A stretch of 64,000 nucleotides of DNA from NCBI RefSeq assembly GCF_002795405.1, contig NZ_PHGZ01000006.1, positions 124,001-188,000 on the forward strand. The letters run 5' to 3'. The translations under genes were made by a program, and so were the position numbers. This document shows, in pieces, positions 20,848-30,247 of this stretch. The DNA is from Caviibacterium pharyngocola. Its GTDB lineage: Bacteria > Pseudomonadota > Gammaproteobacteria > Enterobacterales > Pasteurellaceae. Position 1 is the stretch's first letter. Each line of letters opens with the position of its first letter. The notes beneath the pieces were generated by a model. It was not told the origin of the DNA. It searched no databases and was given only the letters and a program-made list of their open reading frames with translations.

Positions 20848-21504
20848 ATGAACGAATTAATGCCGCGCGAAAAACTGCTTCGTTTCGGCGCAAGCGCGTT
20901 AACGGATGAGGAATTATTAGCGATTTTCTTGCGCACCGGCATTAAAGGCTGTCCGGTAATGCAATTATCGCACGAAGTATTAACGCATTTCGGCTCGCTA
21001 CGCGGCTTAATTCGCGCCGAACAACAGGCATTTTGCGCGGTAAAAGGCTTGGGCATAACTCAATTTATTCAACTGCAAGCCTGCACCGAAATGACCAAGC
21101 GCTATTTATCGCAAACGCTGGAAATCGCCGATGAATTCACCGATCCGCAAGCGGTGCGAATGTATTTACAAACGGAACTGGAAAACAAAGAACGGGAAGT
21201 TTTCGTGGTTTTATTTTTAGACAATCGACATCGCCTAATTAAAAAAGAAGAAATGTTTCTCGGTACGATTAACAGCGCTGCAGTTTATCCGCGCGAGATT
21301 ATTAAAACCGCTTTGTGCTATAATGCGGCGGCGGTTATTTTAGCCCATAATCATCCTTCCGGCGAAGCACAACCCAGTCAATCGGACAAATTAATTACCG
21401 ACAAAATCAAACAAGCGGCGGAAATTGTGGAAGTGCGCGTGTTGGATCATTTTATTATCGGCAAAGGCTGTTATTTTTCTTTTTGTGAAAACGGCTGGAT
21501 CTAG
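20848..21504 (+). CDS. radC: RadC family JAMM-domain protein
   Basis: A 218-residue RadC-type protein with an N-terminal helix-hairpin-helix region (CAVKGLGITQFIQLQA) and a C-terminal JAMM metalloprotease-like domain: HNHPSGEAQPSQSD with the two histidines, serine and aspartate. Despite its name, a role in repair is doubtful. The frame opens at 20713, but MNELMPREKLLRFGAS from the ATG at 20848, behind AGGAGA, matches the family. It lies before rpmB-rpmG-mutM, a widely kept order. Confidence 0.93.
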   Translation: MNELMPREKLLRFGASALTDEELLAIFLRTGIKGCPVMQLSHEVLTHFGSLRGLIRAEQQAFCAVKGLGITQFIQLQACTEMTKRYLSQTLEIADEFTDPQAVRMYLQTELENKEREVFVVLFLDNRHRLIKKEEMFLGTINSAAVYPREIIKTALCYNAAAVILAHNHPSGEAQPSQSDKLITDKIKQAAEIVEVRVLDHFIIGKGCYFSFCENGWI

Positions 21505-21576
21505 GATCTTTTGGGGATCATCCTTTTCTGTTGCTCACTTTTTTATCATTTATTTCGTGAAATACCGTAATTAGAC

Positions 21577-21605
21577 TTGAGAATAATTAATAAAGTGAGT
21601 ATAAT
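21577..21605 (+). promoter_or_regulatory. Strong sigma-70 promoter of rpmB-rpmG
   Basis: TTGAGA at 21577-21582, 17 bp, TATAAT at 21600-21605. One mismatch to consensus in all, fitting a highly expressed ribosomal operon. Confidence 0.85.
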
Positions 21606-21629
21606 TTGCCACCTTTAATATAGTATGCG

Positions 21630-21704
21630 GGTCGGTTACAGCGACCTGACGAGGTAGCTTGCAAATTTCGATTTGCAGTAATCCGAACCCTAAGCTCGAG
21701 CTTA
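21630..21704 (+). promoter_or_regulatory. Structured 5' leader of rpmB
   Basis: Three hairpins lie between promoter and gene: GGTCG/CGACC (21630-21646), TGCAAAT/ATTTGCA closed by a UUCG tetraloop (21660-21677), and the palindrome TAAGCTCGAGCTTA (21691-21704). Such a leader could carry translational feedback, but no binding protein can be named. Confidence 0.5.
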
Positions 21705-21727
21705 TATTTGATTTATTGGAGATTAAT

Positions 21728-21964
21728 ATGTCTAGAGTCTGTCAAGTAACAGGCAAGCGTCCGGCAGTTGGTAACAACCGTTCGCACGCATTGAATGCGA
21801 CTCGTCGTCGTTTTCTTCCTAACTTACACACTCACCGTTTCTGGGTTGAGAGTGAAAACCGTTTCGTAACTTTACGCTTAACAGCGAAAGGTATGCGTAT
21901 TATTGATAAAAAAGGCATCGATGCAGTGTTAGCTGAAATCCGTGCTCGTGGCGAGAAAATCTAA
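21728..21964 (+). CDS. rpmB: 50S ribosomal protein L28
   Basis: Large-subunit ribosomal protein of 78 residues, starting [17 protein letters not shown] with the diagnostic [19 protein letters not shown]. The ATG at 21728 follows TTGGAGATTAAT; the frame upstream of it (to 21659) is leader. It is followed after 11 bp by rpmG, the usual L28-L33 pair. Confidence 0.98.
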
Positions 21965-21975
21965 GGAGCTAAAAA

Positions 21976-22146
21976 ATGGCAGCTAAAGGTGCTCGTGAGA
22001 AAATCCGTTTAGTTTCAACCGCTGAAACCGGTCATTTCTATACAACAACTAAAAATAAACGTAATATGCCTGAAAAAATGGAAATCAAAAAATTTGATCC
22101 GGTAGTGCGTAAACACGTTATTTACAAAGAAGCTAAAATCAAATAA
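21976..22146 (+). CDS. rpmG: 50S ribosomal protein L33
   Basis: Small basic ribosomal protein of 56 residues: [19 protein letters not shown], then [26 protein letters not shown] stands 8 bp before the ATG. It has no zinc-binding CxxC pairs, so it is the zinc-free (C-minus) L33 form. Second gene of rpmB-rpmG. Confidence 0.97.
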   Translation: MAAKGAREKIRLVSTAETGHFYTTTKNKRNMPEKMEIKKFDPVVRKHVIYKEAKIK

Positions 22147-22164
22147 TTTAGTTTTCGATGAAAG

Positions 22165-22188
22165 AACCCGACTTGTTCGGGTTTTTTT
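22165..22188 (+). terminator. rpmG terminator
   Basis: AACCCGA/TCGGGTT with a short loop and seven T. Confidence 0.85.
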
Positions 22189-22233
22189 ACATCCGTTATT
22201 ATCATAATCCCTGTTAATCAAAAGGAAACGCCA

Positions 22234-23046
22234 ATGCCGGAATTACCCGAAGTTGAAACCGCACTGAACGGCATAAGCCCTTATGTAAAGGGTTTTCTCA
22301 TTGAAAAAATCGTGGTGCGTCAAGCCAAATTACGTTGGGAAGTCAGTCCGGAATTATGCCGATTTCACGGTGTAAAAGTCACCGCACTTAGCCGTCGTGC
22401 GAAATACCTGATTTTTCACACGGAACAAGGTTATATCATCGGACATTTAGGAATGTCCGGCTCGGTGCGCATTGTGCCGCACGACAGCCCGATTGATAAA
22501 CACGATCATCTTGATATTGTAATGAATAACGGAAAATTGCTGCGTTATAACGATCCGCGACGGTTCGGCGCGTGGTTATGGACGAATAATCTTGAGGATT
22601 TTTATCTATTCCTGAAATTAGGCCCCGAACCTTTATCGGAGGAATTTAACGGCGAGTATCTATTTAAAAAATCTCGGCAAAAAAACACCGCACTTAAAAC
22701 TTTTTTAATGGATAATTCGGTCGTGGTCGGCGTAGGCAATATTTACGCCAACGAAACCTTATTTTTATGCGGACTTCACCTGCAAAAAACAACCAAAACC
22801 ATCAGCCGAAAACAAGCGGATTTATTGGTCGATACCATCAAACAAGTGTTGAGTGATGCCATAAAACAAGGCGGCACAACGTTAAAAGATTTCTTACAAC
22901 CCGACGGACGTCCGGGTTATTTTGCACAAGAATTATTAGTGTACGGACACAAAGACAAACCTTGCCCGAAGTGCGGTGGAAAAATCGAAAGTTTAATTAT
23001 CGGTCAACGTAACAGCTTTTTCTGCCCGAAATGCCAGAAAAAATAA
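22234..23046 (+). CDS. mutM: Formamidopyrimidine-DNA glycosylase
   Basis: Removes 8-oxoguanine and formamidopyrimidines and cuts the abasic strand. The 270-residue protein has the N-terminal PELPEVET with catalytic Pro and Glu after Met removal, the lysine in [10 protein letters not shown], the H2TH region [13 protein letters not shown] and a C-terminal zinc finger with CPKCGG and FFCPKCQ. Two USS cores lie inside the coding sequence. It has its own upstream gap of 87 bp with the rpmG terminator. Confidence 0.97.
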   Translation: MPELPEVETALNGISPYVKGFLIEKIVVRQAKLRWEVSPELCRFHGVKVTALSRRAKYLIFHTEQGYIIGHLGMSGSVRIVPHDSPIDKHDHLDIVMNNGKLLRYNDPRRFGAWLWTNNLEDFYLFLKLGPEPLSEEFNGEYLFKKSRQKNTALKTFLMDNSVVVGVGNIYANETLFLCGLHLQKTTKTISRKQADLLVDTIKQVLSDAIKQGGTTLKDFLQPDGRPGYFAQELLVYGHKDKPCPKCGGKIESLIIGQRNSFFCPKCQKK

Positions 23047-23061
23047 TCGCGCCGTGTTTGA

Positions 23062-23427
23062 TTATTTTTGAAATTCATTCAACATCGCAATAATGCATTG
23101 CTGCTGTTTTGCCGTTAAACAACGAAAATATTTCAGCAGCAACAATTCTTCCGACGTCAATTTTTGCCCTTCCGTTTCCTCTTTCCCATAACGCAACCAA
23201 TCCGGACTGACGTTCAGCCATTTAGACAATGTCGCAATTTTATCGGGCGTAGGAATAGATTGCCCGATTAGCCAATTATGTACGGCTTGTGGCGTAATCG
23301 GGTTATTCGGATGACGAAGATTAAAACGATTGGCGATCTCCGATAAGGAAAGCGAATCGGAACCGGCTAACTCAAGCGCCGCTTTTAATCGTTTACTAAA
23401 GCCAAGTTTATCTTGTTCGGTATGCAT
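23062..23427 (-). CDS. XRE-family helix-turn-helix regulator
   Basis: A 121-residue protein with an N-terminal lambda-repressor-like fold (about 8-78): SLSEIANRFNLRHPNNPITPQAVHNWLIGQSIPTPDKI, followed by LSKWLNVSPDWLRYG, a pattern shared with small phage-type repressors. The rest is a short helical tail with no peptidase domain. Targets are unknown. It starts 23 bp after the folA stop, so both may form one transcript. No other phage gene is near. Confidence 0.8.
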   Translation of the reverse strand: MHTEQDKLGFSKRLKAALELAGSDSLSLSEIANRFNLRHPNNPITPQAVHNWLIGQSIPTPDKIATLSKWLNVSPDWLRYGKEETEGQKLTSEELLLLKYFRCLTAKQQQCIIAMLNEFQK

Positions 23428-23450
23428 TGATTACAATAAGCGTAATTACA

Positions 23451-23942
23451 TTATTCGCGGTTTACCCGCGTCAAAATCAAAAATCGGCAATCATAAGGAT
23501 TGTTTTCGTCTGCGGGGCGGTATTCTTCAAAGTCGATTTGCCAATCTTGCGGGTTAATCGCGGGGAAGAAGGTGTCGCCTTCAAGTTCCGTTTGAATTTC
23601 CGTCAGGTAAAGTCGGTCGGCGAGCGGAAGGTATTGTTTAAATAGTTCGCCGCCACCGATAAGCATTATTTCCGCCGAATCTTTGACAAAATCCACCGCA
23701 CTTTCCAAGCTATTTTTCCAAATAACGCCCGCTTGTTGATAAGGGCGGTGGGAGAGCACGATGTTGGTGCGTTTAGGCAGCGGAAAACCGATGCTTTCGA
23801 AGGTTTTGCGACCCATAATCACCGGTTTTCCCGTGGTGTTGCGGCGAAACCACGCGAGATCGGCGGGCAAATGCCAAGGCATTTGATTGTCTTTTCCGAT
23901 CACGCGGTTTTTTGTCATTGCGACGATAAGGCTTAAACTCAT
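23451..23942 (-). CDS. folA: Dihydrofolate reductase
   Basis: Reduces dihydrofolate to tetrahydrofolate with NADPH; the trimethoprim target. The 163 residues begin MSLSLIVAMTKNRVIGKDNQ and keep the M20 loop, the active-site aspartate in WHLPADLAWFRRNT, VIMGRKTFESIG, the NADPH-binding IGGGELFKQYL and YLTEIQTELEGDTFFP. Length matches the E. coli enzyme (159). It is followed by an XRE regulator. Confidence 0.97.
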   Translation of the reverse strand: MSLSLIVAMTKNRVIGKDNQMPWHLPADLAWFRRNTTGKPVIMGRKTFESIGFPLPKRTNIVLSHRPYQQAGVIWKNSLESAVDFVKDSAEIMLIGGGELFKQYLPLADRLYLTEIQTELEGDTFFPAINPQDWQIDFEEYRPADENNPYDCRFLILTRVNRE

Positions 23943-23977
23943 AAGATTCCTTGTATTCGGCTGATGTCTTGCGCTTA

Positions 23978-24445
23978 CTATACCACAGGTTTTTGTCGAT
24001 AGAACAGTAAGCCGGGCAAGGCTAAGCCGAAAACCAAGGCGCCCAGAATAAAGCCGGTTTTAATAAAATAATCGATCATTTGACTGAACAGTTGATCCGA
24101 CGCGCCGTAATGATGAATCTGCACGATGGCTATCATCGCTTTATAAGCGTAAACGCCCGGAATCATCGGAATGACCGCTGCGACGGTAAACACTTTCGGG
24201 TGTGCCAAATAGCGGTGCGACAGGTGAACGCCGATAAAGCCGATTAAGCTTGCGCCGAGAAAGGTGGCGAACACCAAAGGTACGTCAAAATACACCAAAA
24301 AAGTGCGCAATGCGTGGCCGAGCGCGCCGAGAATCGCGCAATATTTTAGGGCTTGCGGCGGCACGTTAAACACTAGCGCAAAACCGACGGCGGGAATCGC
24401 GGCGAAAAACATATCGTCTAATAAACTGAGAATTAATGTCATCAT
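23978..24445 (-). CDS. yjjB: YjjB-type small subunit of a ThrE-family exporter
   Basis: A 155-residue membrane protein of the DUF3815 (ThrE C-terminal half) type with about five hydrophobic segments; typical is YRYLAHPKVFTVAAVIPMIPG-like text, here HRYLAHPKVFTVAAV then IPMIPGVYAYKAM. In E. coli YjjB works with YjjP and the pair has been reported to export succinate. Here its start follows the yjjP stop directly, so they are co-translated. Confidence 0.85.
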   Translation of the reverse strand: MMTLILSLLDDMFFAAIPAVGFALVFNVPPQALKYCAILGALGHALRTFLVYFDVPLVFATFLGASLIGFIGVHLSHRYLAHPKVFTVAAVIPMIPGVYAYKAMIAIVQIHHYGASDQLFSQMIDYFIKTGFILGALVFGLALPGLLFYRQKPVV

Positions 24446-25234
24446 TTAGCGCCCCCAACTGGTAATATCTAATACGGCGAGCGCCAAAACAATGCCGAGA
24501 CAAGCGCCGAAAGTCAGGATCGTCGCAATGGTCCAGCGGCCCAGCCCCATATTAACGTGTCCCTTCAGAATATCCGCGAGGGAATTGATCAACGGAAAAC
24601 CGGGAACCAACAATAAAACGCTCGATGCCAAAGCGATTTGCGGATCATTGCCGAGGTTATATTTTAACGCGACGCCGGACACCATTGAGGCGACAAAGGC
24701 GGTGACGGCAAACACGATCAGCGGATTATAATGGCGCGCGGCAAGGCTTTGACGCACGAACATCGCCACGGCGGCGGCAATGAAAGTAATCAACGAAATC
24801 ATCGGATCACCGCCGGAAAGATGGGCGAAACTGGCGCAAGATAAACCGATCATCAACACGACGAAATAACGGTTATATTTAAGCGGTTTGATTTTATCCA
24901 ATTTCTCGCGCACCTGACGCATATCGTAAATTTTATGCTCCGCCGTAATCACAATGCGTTGCACAGCGGTCACAACGTGCATATTAATGCCTTTATCGAC
25001 GTTTTTACGCGCCGTGGTAATACAATGTCCGTCGCACAAAGTGGTTAAAATCACTGCATTGGGCGTCAGCGCACATTCTACGCTTTCCATTCCCAGCGCC
25101 AAACCCAAACGGTTCGCCATTTGCACCACAACGGTGCTTTCGGCGCCGTGCTGCAACAGCATTAACGCCGCTTGCACGCAGAGGCGGGTGACTTCCCGTT
25201 GTCGCTCGGCGTGCTGTTCGTTTTGCATAGTCAT
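24446..25234 (-). CDS. yjjP: YjjP-type large subunit of a ThrE-family exporter
   Basis: A 262-residue protein of the DUF1212 (ThrE N-terminal half) type. The soluble part (about 1-120) has REVTRLCVQAALMLLQHGAE and NAVILTTLCDGHCITTARK; the rest is five hydrophobic segments. The ATG at 25234 follows AAAGGG; another ATG is at 25249. Paired with yjjB it should form an amino-acid or dicarboxylate exporter; substrate is inferred only. Confidence 0.85.
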   Translation of the reverse strand: MTMQNEQHAERQREVTRLCVQAALMLLQHGAESTVVVQMANRLGLALGMESVECALTPNAVILTTLCDGHCITTARKNVDKGINMHVVTAVQRIVITAEHKIYDMRQVREKLDKIKPLKYNRYFVVLMIGLSCASFAHLSGGDPMISLITFIAAAVAMFVRQSLAARHYNPLIVFAVTAFVASMVSGVALKYNLGNDPQIALASSVLLLVPGFPLINSLADILKGHVNMGLGRWTIATILTFGACLGIVLALAVLDITSWGR

Positions 25235-25377
25235 AGTTAACCCTTTCATAAAAATAAACCTTGCATATTATATGCCCTTCATCAAAATAAAATTTGTTTT
25301 AAATCATAGAAGTGCGGTGGAAATCAGATGATTTTTTACAGGTTTAATGCTAATTTAAGGGCATTTTCGGCTACAGA

Positions 25378-26499
25378 ATGAAATTTATGGAAAACAGCAA
25401 AAAAGAAAAAACCATCGTCGTTAAATTCGGCACTAGCACTTTAACCCAAGGTTCGCCAAAGTTGAACCGTGCGCATATGATGGAAATCGTGCGCCAAATC
25501 ACGCAGTTACACCAAGCGGGATTTCGCGTGATTATCGTTTCTTCCGGCGCAATGGCGGCAGGGCGGCATTATTTGAATCACCCGCAATTACCGCCGACCA
25601 TCGCCTCGAAACAGCTACTTGCCGCCGTTGGGCAGAGCCAGTTGATCCAAACGTGGGAGCAGTTGTTTGCGGTGTATGATATTCATATCGGGCAGATTTT
25701 GCTGACCCGCGCGGATATCGAAGATCGCGAACGGTTTTTAAATGCGCGCGATACTTTGCACGCACTGTTAGATAATCGCATTATTCCGGTCATCAATGAA
25801 AACGATGCCGTTGCTACGGCGGAAATTAAAGTCGGTGATAACGATAATTTATCCGCCCTCGTTGCGATTTTAGCCCAAGCGGAGCAGCTTTATTTACTCA
25901 CCGATCAGCAAGGCTTATTTGACAGCGATCCGCGTAAAAATCCGCAGGCAAAATTGATTCCGGTGGTGGATAAAATTACCGATCATATTCGTTCGATCGC
26001 TGGTGGCAGCGGCACGAATCTAGGTACGGGCGGAATGTCCACCAAAATCACCGCCGCCGATGTCGCTACGCGTTCCGGCGTCGAAACCGTTATCGCACCG
26101 GGCAACCGACCGAATGTGATCGCGGATTTGGCTTACGGCAAAGCCATCGGCACGAAATTTACCGTGCAAACGGATCGTTTGGAAAGTCGCAAACAATGGT
26201 TGTTCGCCGCGCCTGCAGCGGGCGTTGTGGTCATTGATGACGGCGCAGAAAGTGCGGTGTTAATTCAGCACAAATCTTTATTACCGGCGGGTATTGTGGA
26301 AATCGACGGGCGTTTTTCGCGCGGCGAAGTGGTGAAAATCCGCACCCGTAGCGGCAAAGACATCGCCTTAGGCGTACCGCGTTATAACAGCGATGCCCTT
26401 TCCCGCATTAAAGGACAAAAATCCCAAGATATCGAACGCATCCTCGGCTATGAATACGGCTCCGTCGCCGTGCATCGTGATGATATGATTGTGTTGTAA
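25378..26499 (+). CDS. proB: Glutamate 5-kinase
   Basis: First step of proline synthesis, making gamma-glutamyl phosphate. The 373-residue protein has the amino-acid kinase domain ([59 protein letters not shown]) and a C-terminal PUA domain from about residue 280. A second in-frame ATG lies at 25387. It is divergent from yjjPB; proA is not in the window. Confidence 0.96.
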   Translation: MKFMENSKKEKTIVVKFGTSTLTQGSPKLNRAHMMEIVRQITQLHQAGFRVIIVSSGAMAAGRHYLNHPQLPPTIASKQLLAAVGQSQLIQTWEQLFAVYDIHIGQILLTRADIEDRERFLNARDTLHALLDNRIIPVINENDAVATAEIKVGDNDNLSALVAILAQAEQLYLLTDQQGLFDSDPRKNPQAKLIPVVDKITDHIRSIAGGSGTNLGTGGMSTKITAADVATRSGVETVIAPGNRPNVIADLAYGKAIGTKFTVQTDRLESRKQWLFAAPAAGVVVIDDGAESAVLIQHKSLLPAGIVEIDGRFSRGEVVKIRTRSGKDIALGVPRYNSDALSRIKGQKSQDIERILGYEYGSVAVHRDDMIVL

Positions 26500-26505
26500 C
26501 GCGAA

Positions 26506-26540
26506 AAAAGCAGATTGTCGAATCTCAACAACCTGCTTTC
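26506..26540 (-). terminator. Terminator of the adhesin gene
   Basis: Read on the minus strand, AAAGCAG and CTGCTTT pair, with TTGT/ACAA inside, followed by a T run. Confidence 0.65.
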
Positions 26541-26546
26541 ATTCGG

Positions 26547-26575
26547 AGGGAAATAAGCGATTATTTCCCTGTTTT
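26547..26575 (+). terminator. proB terminator
   Basis: AGGGAAATAA/TTATTTCCCT with a GCGA loop, then GTTTT. Confidence 0.6.
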
Positions 26576-26582
26576 ACCGAGA

Positions 26583-29327
26583 TTAATATTCAAAGCCGAT
26601 ACCAGCCCCCGCAGACACATCGCTGGCGGTGTTTGCCGTACCAGTTAATTTAAGTACGACTTTTCCGTTATCACTCGCTTTTGACCAACCGACTGCAACG
26701 GCGGACTCGCCTTTGTATGTCCCTACCGAAACAGCAAGCATTGATCTACCTGCTGTTTTTACTTGAGGTAAGGAAATACCCGCCGCTACATTGGCGCCTA
26801 TACCACGCATTTCTTTACGTGTTTTATTAATGCGATTATCTAATTCAACAACGCGTTGGTTGGTTTCATTGAGTTGGCTGACATTCACTGCATCCGTCGG
26901 ATTTGTACCGCGTGCAACGTTAGTAACGCGTTGTCCGCCAGCATTAATACCGGAAGCTGTCATACTCGGTCCGCCTTTAATTGCTACGCCCTGAGAGTTG
27001 ATTGTAGTATTACCTGCTGTGAGTGAATTAACCTTAACGTCATCGGCAAGATCAACCACGTATTCATTGCCGCCTGTACTATTTGGTTTAGCGGCTTTTT
27101 TCACTTGAATATTTTTACTGCCAGCAACAACGGATTCTTCTTTTGTTGATAAAGCGCTTGTTCCAGCGTCACCTTTATCACCTTTATCACCTTTGTCGCC
27201 TTTAGGGCCTTGCGGACCGGTTGCGCCAGTATCGCCTTTGTCACCTTTAGGACCTTGTGAACCGGTTGTGCCGGTATCACCTTTGTCGCCTTTAGGACCT
27301 TGCGGACCGGTTGCGCCGGTATCGCCTTTGTCACCTTTAGGACCTTGTGGACCGGTTGCGCCGATATTTCCCTTGTCGCCTTTAGGACCTTGCGGACCGG
27401 TTGCGCCGGTATCTCCTTTGTCACCTTTAGGACCTTGTGGACCGGTTGCGCCAGTATCACCTTTGTCGCCTTTAGGGCCTTGCGGACCGCTTGCGCCGGT
27501 ATCGCCTTTGTCACCTTTAGGACCTTGTGGACCTTTTAGATCAGGATCTGTTTTGATTTTATCTTTATCCAAGCCGACAAAAATATATTTTTCACCGTTT
27601 TTTTCTACTTCAGTTGCACTTAATCCATCACCAAAATCAAATTTTAAACCGTTTACTAGCGTATTTAATAGCACGCTTGTACCTTGCGTATAAGTACCGC
27701 TATTTGTTCCTTTACTATAAATTGAAATAGTTGGTGTGAGTGTATCGACTAAACTGTATAGCTGGCTGCCGTTAACTGCATCGGTACTGGTTTTTGAAAT
27801 TAGACCGGCTGCGACGTTTTGAATTCGTCTTTCTTCACCGACTTTCCCGACCGAAACCACTCCGCTAGCTTTGCTGCCGGCAAAATTATTGAAGGTTTGA
27901 TTACGAATAGTAACGGATGTGTAGTCCGTTATACCTGCAGTTTTTTCTGTTAGCGTACCTGTGGTTGCGGCGGCACTACCGAGCGCAACGGATTTTGCTA
28001 TATTGGCTACCGCGTTATGCCCGATAGATACGATATCGGATGCAGTGATTTCATTTTCTGTATCGGCAGATCCCAGCACGATATTATGCGAAACATCGGT
28101 TAACTTATGATTATCACCGATAAGCACGATATTTTTACTTCCCGTGATCGTATTTTTTGTGCCTATAATGGAAATATTATTAACATTTGATGCGGTATTT
28201 TTATAACCGTTAATTAAATTATATTTACTTACGGAAGTGTTTGTACCGATTAGGCTGTTGTTTACCCCGATCATTTGTGAAGCTTGAGTATAATCTGCCG
28301 TATTACCTCCCCCGATAGCGAGTGTTGCGCCACCTTCGGATGATTGTACAGTAGATCTTAATTTGTCGGACATTTCATCAACGGTATCGCTTCCTCCGCT
28401 AATACCTGAAATTGACAGAATAGAGTTGGAAATTTTATTTCCGGCACCAAAAATTAATGCACCGTTCGAATTTTCTGCTGTGTTTGCAACACCAACTATG
28501 CTATTGGCAATGCCGCTACTACCATTATGTCCTTTAGAACGAATACTGTTTAGCGACCCAAAAACATTGGCACCAAAGTTTTGTGAACCGAACCATAAAC
28601 TATTGAATCCACCTGAGCTATTGAAATCACCGGTGATAATTGAATATGCGCCCAACATACTACTAAGAGCACCTTTATTATAGGTATTGGTTCCTATTGT
28701 CGTCATACCGACAATATTGGCTTCACCATTTGTTGCTGCTGTAACATCAATGCCACCCATTTTCCCTGTATAAGTATGCGATCCGATTTGTACACTACTG
28801 GTTCGGGCATAAGAGTTTGTACCGATTGCAATCCCACCTGCAATACGTGAAGTGTCTTTAGGCGTATATGTTTTACTGAAAAATCCACCGCTTACATTCC
28901 AGTTGGATTTATCGAAACTGAGTTCATATTCTTGTTGTCCGGAACCATTAAGTACATATGCGCTTTTACCTATAGCAATACTTGTTAATGGATAGCCGTT
29001 AGAAGCAACACGTGCGCCGTTTCCCAGTCCAATACTGCTATCCCCATCCACCCTAGACTCATTACCGATAGCGATTGCGGAAGCTGTTTGGGATTGTGCT
29101 TTTTTACCAATCGCAACGGAGGTATCAGCATTAGTAGAACTTCCCGTACCGTAAGCTACACCAGTTCCGGCACCTGTCGCTGTATCGGCAGCATTGGTAT
29201 AACCAATGGATAACAGTAATGTTGCAGCAGTGGTTAACGTGATTTTTCCTATTCGTTTTACGGAAGAGTGATAATAATCCGTATGTAGAATCGAATAATT
29301 TATATTAGTATCAAATTTCTTGTTCAT
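26583..29327 (-). CDS. Trimeric autotransporter adhesin with collagen-like stalk
   Basis: A 914-residue YadA-type surface protein. Residues 1-47 are an extended signal peptide ([17 protein letters not shown] core, cut near YTNA-AD). Residues 50 to about 500 hold YadA-head repeats ([53 protein letters not shown]). A neck follows ([12 protein letters not shown], near 525). Residues about 598-720 are a Gly-X-Y stretch of some 40 triplets, mostly [15 protein letters not shown] units. Then come a second neck ([11 protein letters not shown]), a coiled coil and the C-terminal beta-barrel anchor ([12 protein letters not shown] to GIGFEY) that makes the outer-membrane pore as a trimer. The collagen-like rod probably extends the head from the cell. 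Binding partner unknown. The gene is flanked by terminators and monocistronic. Confidence 0.92.
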   Translation of the reverse strand: MNKKFDTNINYSILHTDYYHSSVKRIGKITLTTAATLLLSIGYTNAADTATGAGTGVAYGTGSSTNADTSVAIGKKAQSQTASAIAIGNESRVDGDSSIGLGNGARVASNGYPLTSIAIGKSAYVLNGSGQQEYELSFDKSNWNVSGGFFSKTYTPKDTSRIAGGIAIGTNSYARTSSVQIGSHTYTGKMGGIDVTAATNGEANIVGMTTIGTNTYNKGALSSMLGAYSIITGDFNSSGGFNSLWFGSQNFGANVFGSLNSIRSKGHNGSSGIANSIVGVANTAENSNGALIFGAGNKISNSILSISGISGGSDTVDEMSDKLRSTVQSSEGGATLAIGGGNTADYTQASQMIGVNNSLIGTNTSVSKYNLINGYKNTASNVNNISIIGTKNTITGSKNIVLIGDNHKLTDVSHNIVLGSADTENEITASDIVSIGHNAVANIAKSVALGSAAATTGTLTEKTAGITDYTSVTIRNQTFNNFAGSKASGVVSVGKVGEERRIQNVAAGLISKTSTDAVNGSQLYSLVDTLTPTISIYSKGTNSGTYTQGTSVLLNTLVNGLKFDFGDGLSATEVEKNGEKYIFVGLDKDKIKTDPDLKGPQGPKGDKGDTGASGPQGPKGDKGDTGATGPQGPKGDKGDTGATGPQGPKGDKGNIGATGPQGPKGDKGDTGATGPQGPKGDKGDTGTTGSQGPKGDKGDTGATGPQGPKGDKGDKGDKGDAGTSALSTKEESVVAGSKNIQVKKAAKPNSTGGNEYVVDLADDVKVNSLTAGNTTINSQGVAIKGGPSMTASGINAGGQRVTNVARGTNPTDAVNVSQLNETNQRVVELDNRINKTRKEMRGIGANVAAGISLPQVKTAGRSMLAVSVGTYKGESAVAVGWSKASDNGKVVLKLTGTANTASDVSAGAGIGFEY
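27175..27534 (-). repeat. Collagen-coding tandem repeat (45-bp units, 90-bp higher order)
   Basis: Eight 45-bp units coding for [15 protein letters not shown] variants. Synonymous bases alternate between two unit types (TTGTCGCCTTTAGG/CCTTGCGG and TTGTCACCTTTAGG/CCTTGTGG on the plus strand), so the array is four 90-bp pairs. The unit nearest the C terminus is extended by extra GDK triplets. Confidence 0.9.
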
Positions 29328-29535
29328 ATAGATAGCCTCATAAATTAACAGATAGAAACGAATTGTGATGAAAATAGCTTTATATTTTGTTTAAAGCATA
29401 ATCAATTAAAGACTGAAGAAGTAAGTAGATTAAATAATCTTTACATATATTTACAAATATATATAAAGATTATCAAAATGAATGGTAGAAAAGGTGTAGA
29501 AATAGACGTGCTTTACAAGGAATACATTTTTTAAC

Positions 29536-29569
29536 ACAACAAAAAACCGTGCCTTTCGACACGGTTTTT
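29536..29569 (-). terminator. fklB terminator
   Basis: AAAAACCGTG/CACGGTTTTT with an 8-nt loop, ending in T on the minus strand. The remaining 200 bp up to the adhesin start are A/T-rich and hold no visible gene. Confidence 0.8.
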
Positions 29570-29591
29570 GCTTTTTTTATCGGAAGAATAT

Positions 29592-30224
29592 TTACAGAAT
29601 ATCCAATAATTCCACTTCGAACACCAAGGTGCTGAACGGTGGGATAGATGCGCCGGCGCCGCGTTCGCCGTACGCTAAGAAATGCGGGATGGTTAATTTC
29701 CATTTTGAGCCTACCGGCATCATTGATAAGGCTTCAACCCAACCGGCGATGACGCCGCTGACCGGAAATTCCGCCGGTTGACCGCGTTTGACGGAGCTGT
29801 CGAACACCGTGCCGTCGATTAATGTACCGGTGTAATGAACGCGAACTTGGTCTTGGCGGCTTGGCACCGCGCCGTTGCCTTCGACCAACACTTCATATTG
29901 CAAACCGGTATCGGTGACTTTCACGCCGTCTTTTTTCGCATTTTCTTCAAGGTATTGCTTACCGGCTTCTTCAATTTGTTTGAATTGTGCTTGCGCCGCT
30001 TCTTGTGCTTGTTGTTGCAACTGTTGTAGCGCTTGGCTGACTTCGTTTAAATCTAACGCCGGTGCGTTTTGATTAAGCGCGTCGTAAATGCCTTTTGCCA
30101 CGGCTTCGGCTTTCACCGCTAATTGGCTGTCAACTAATTGTTGACCGATTTGTAAACCGATGCCGTAGCTGCCTTTGGCGGATACGTCGTCTAATGAAAC
30201 TTGTTCGAAAAATTGTTTTGTCAT
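29592..30224 (-). CDS. fklB: FKBP-type peptidyl-prolyl cis-trans isomerase
   Basis: A 210-residue FklB-like isomerase. The N-terminal helical dimerisation part (about 1-95) has [12 protein letters not shown] and a Q/A-rich helix; the C-terminal FKBP domain starts near residue 105 with [22 protein letters not shown] split by a short loop, then [35 protein letters not shown] and [15 protein letters not shown]. No signal peptide, so probably cytoplasmic (FklB rather than FkpA). It follows psd by 23 bp. Confidence 0.92.
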   Translation of the reverse strand: MTKQFFEQVSLDDVSAKGSYGIGLQIGQQLVDSQLAVKAEAVAKGIYDALNQNAPALDLNEVSQALQQLQQQAQEAAQAQFKQIEEAGKQYLEENAKKDGVKVTDTGLQYEVLVEGNGAVPSRQDQVRVHYTGTLIDGTVFDSSVKRGQPAEFPVSGVIAGWVEALSMMPVGSKWKLTIPHFLAYGERGAGASIPPFSTLVFEVELLDIL

Positions 30225-30247
30225 TGTTTTTCCTTTGTTGTTGAAAA

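Noticed and set aside
23062-23427. Remnant prophage around the XRE regulator
   Set aside because: Neighbours on both sides are housekeeping genes; no integrase, att-like repeats or structural genes.
27175-27534. Regular 45-bp repeats resembling a repeat-spacer array
   Set aside because: Continuous reading frame coding for collagen-like triplets; no spacers.
27193-27693. Long proline-rich open frame opposite the adhesin gene
   Set aside because: It is the complement of the Gly-X-Y repeats; period-3 repeats stay open on both strands. No start site or family match.
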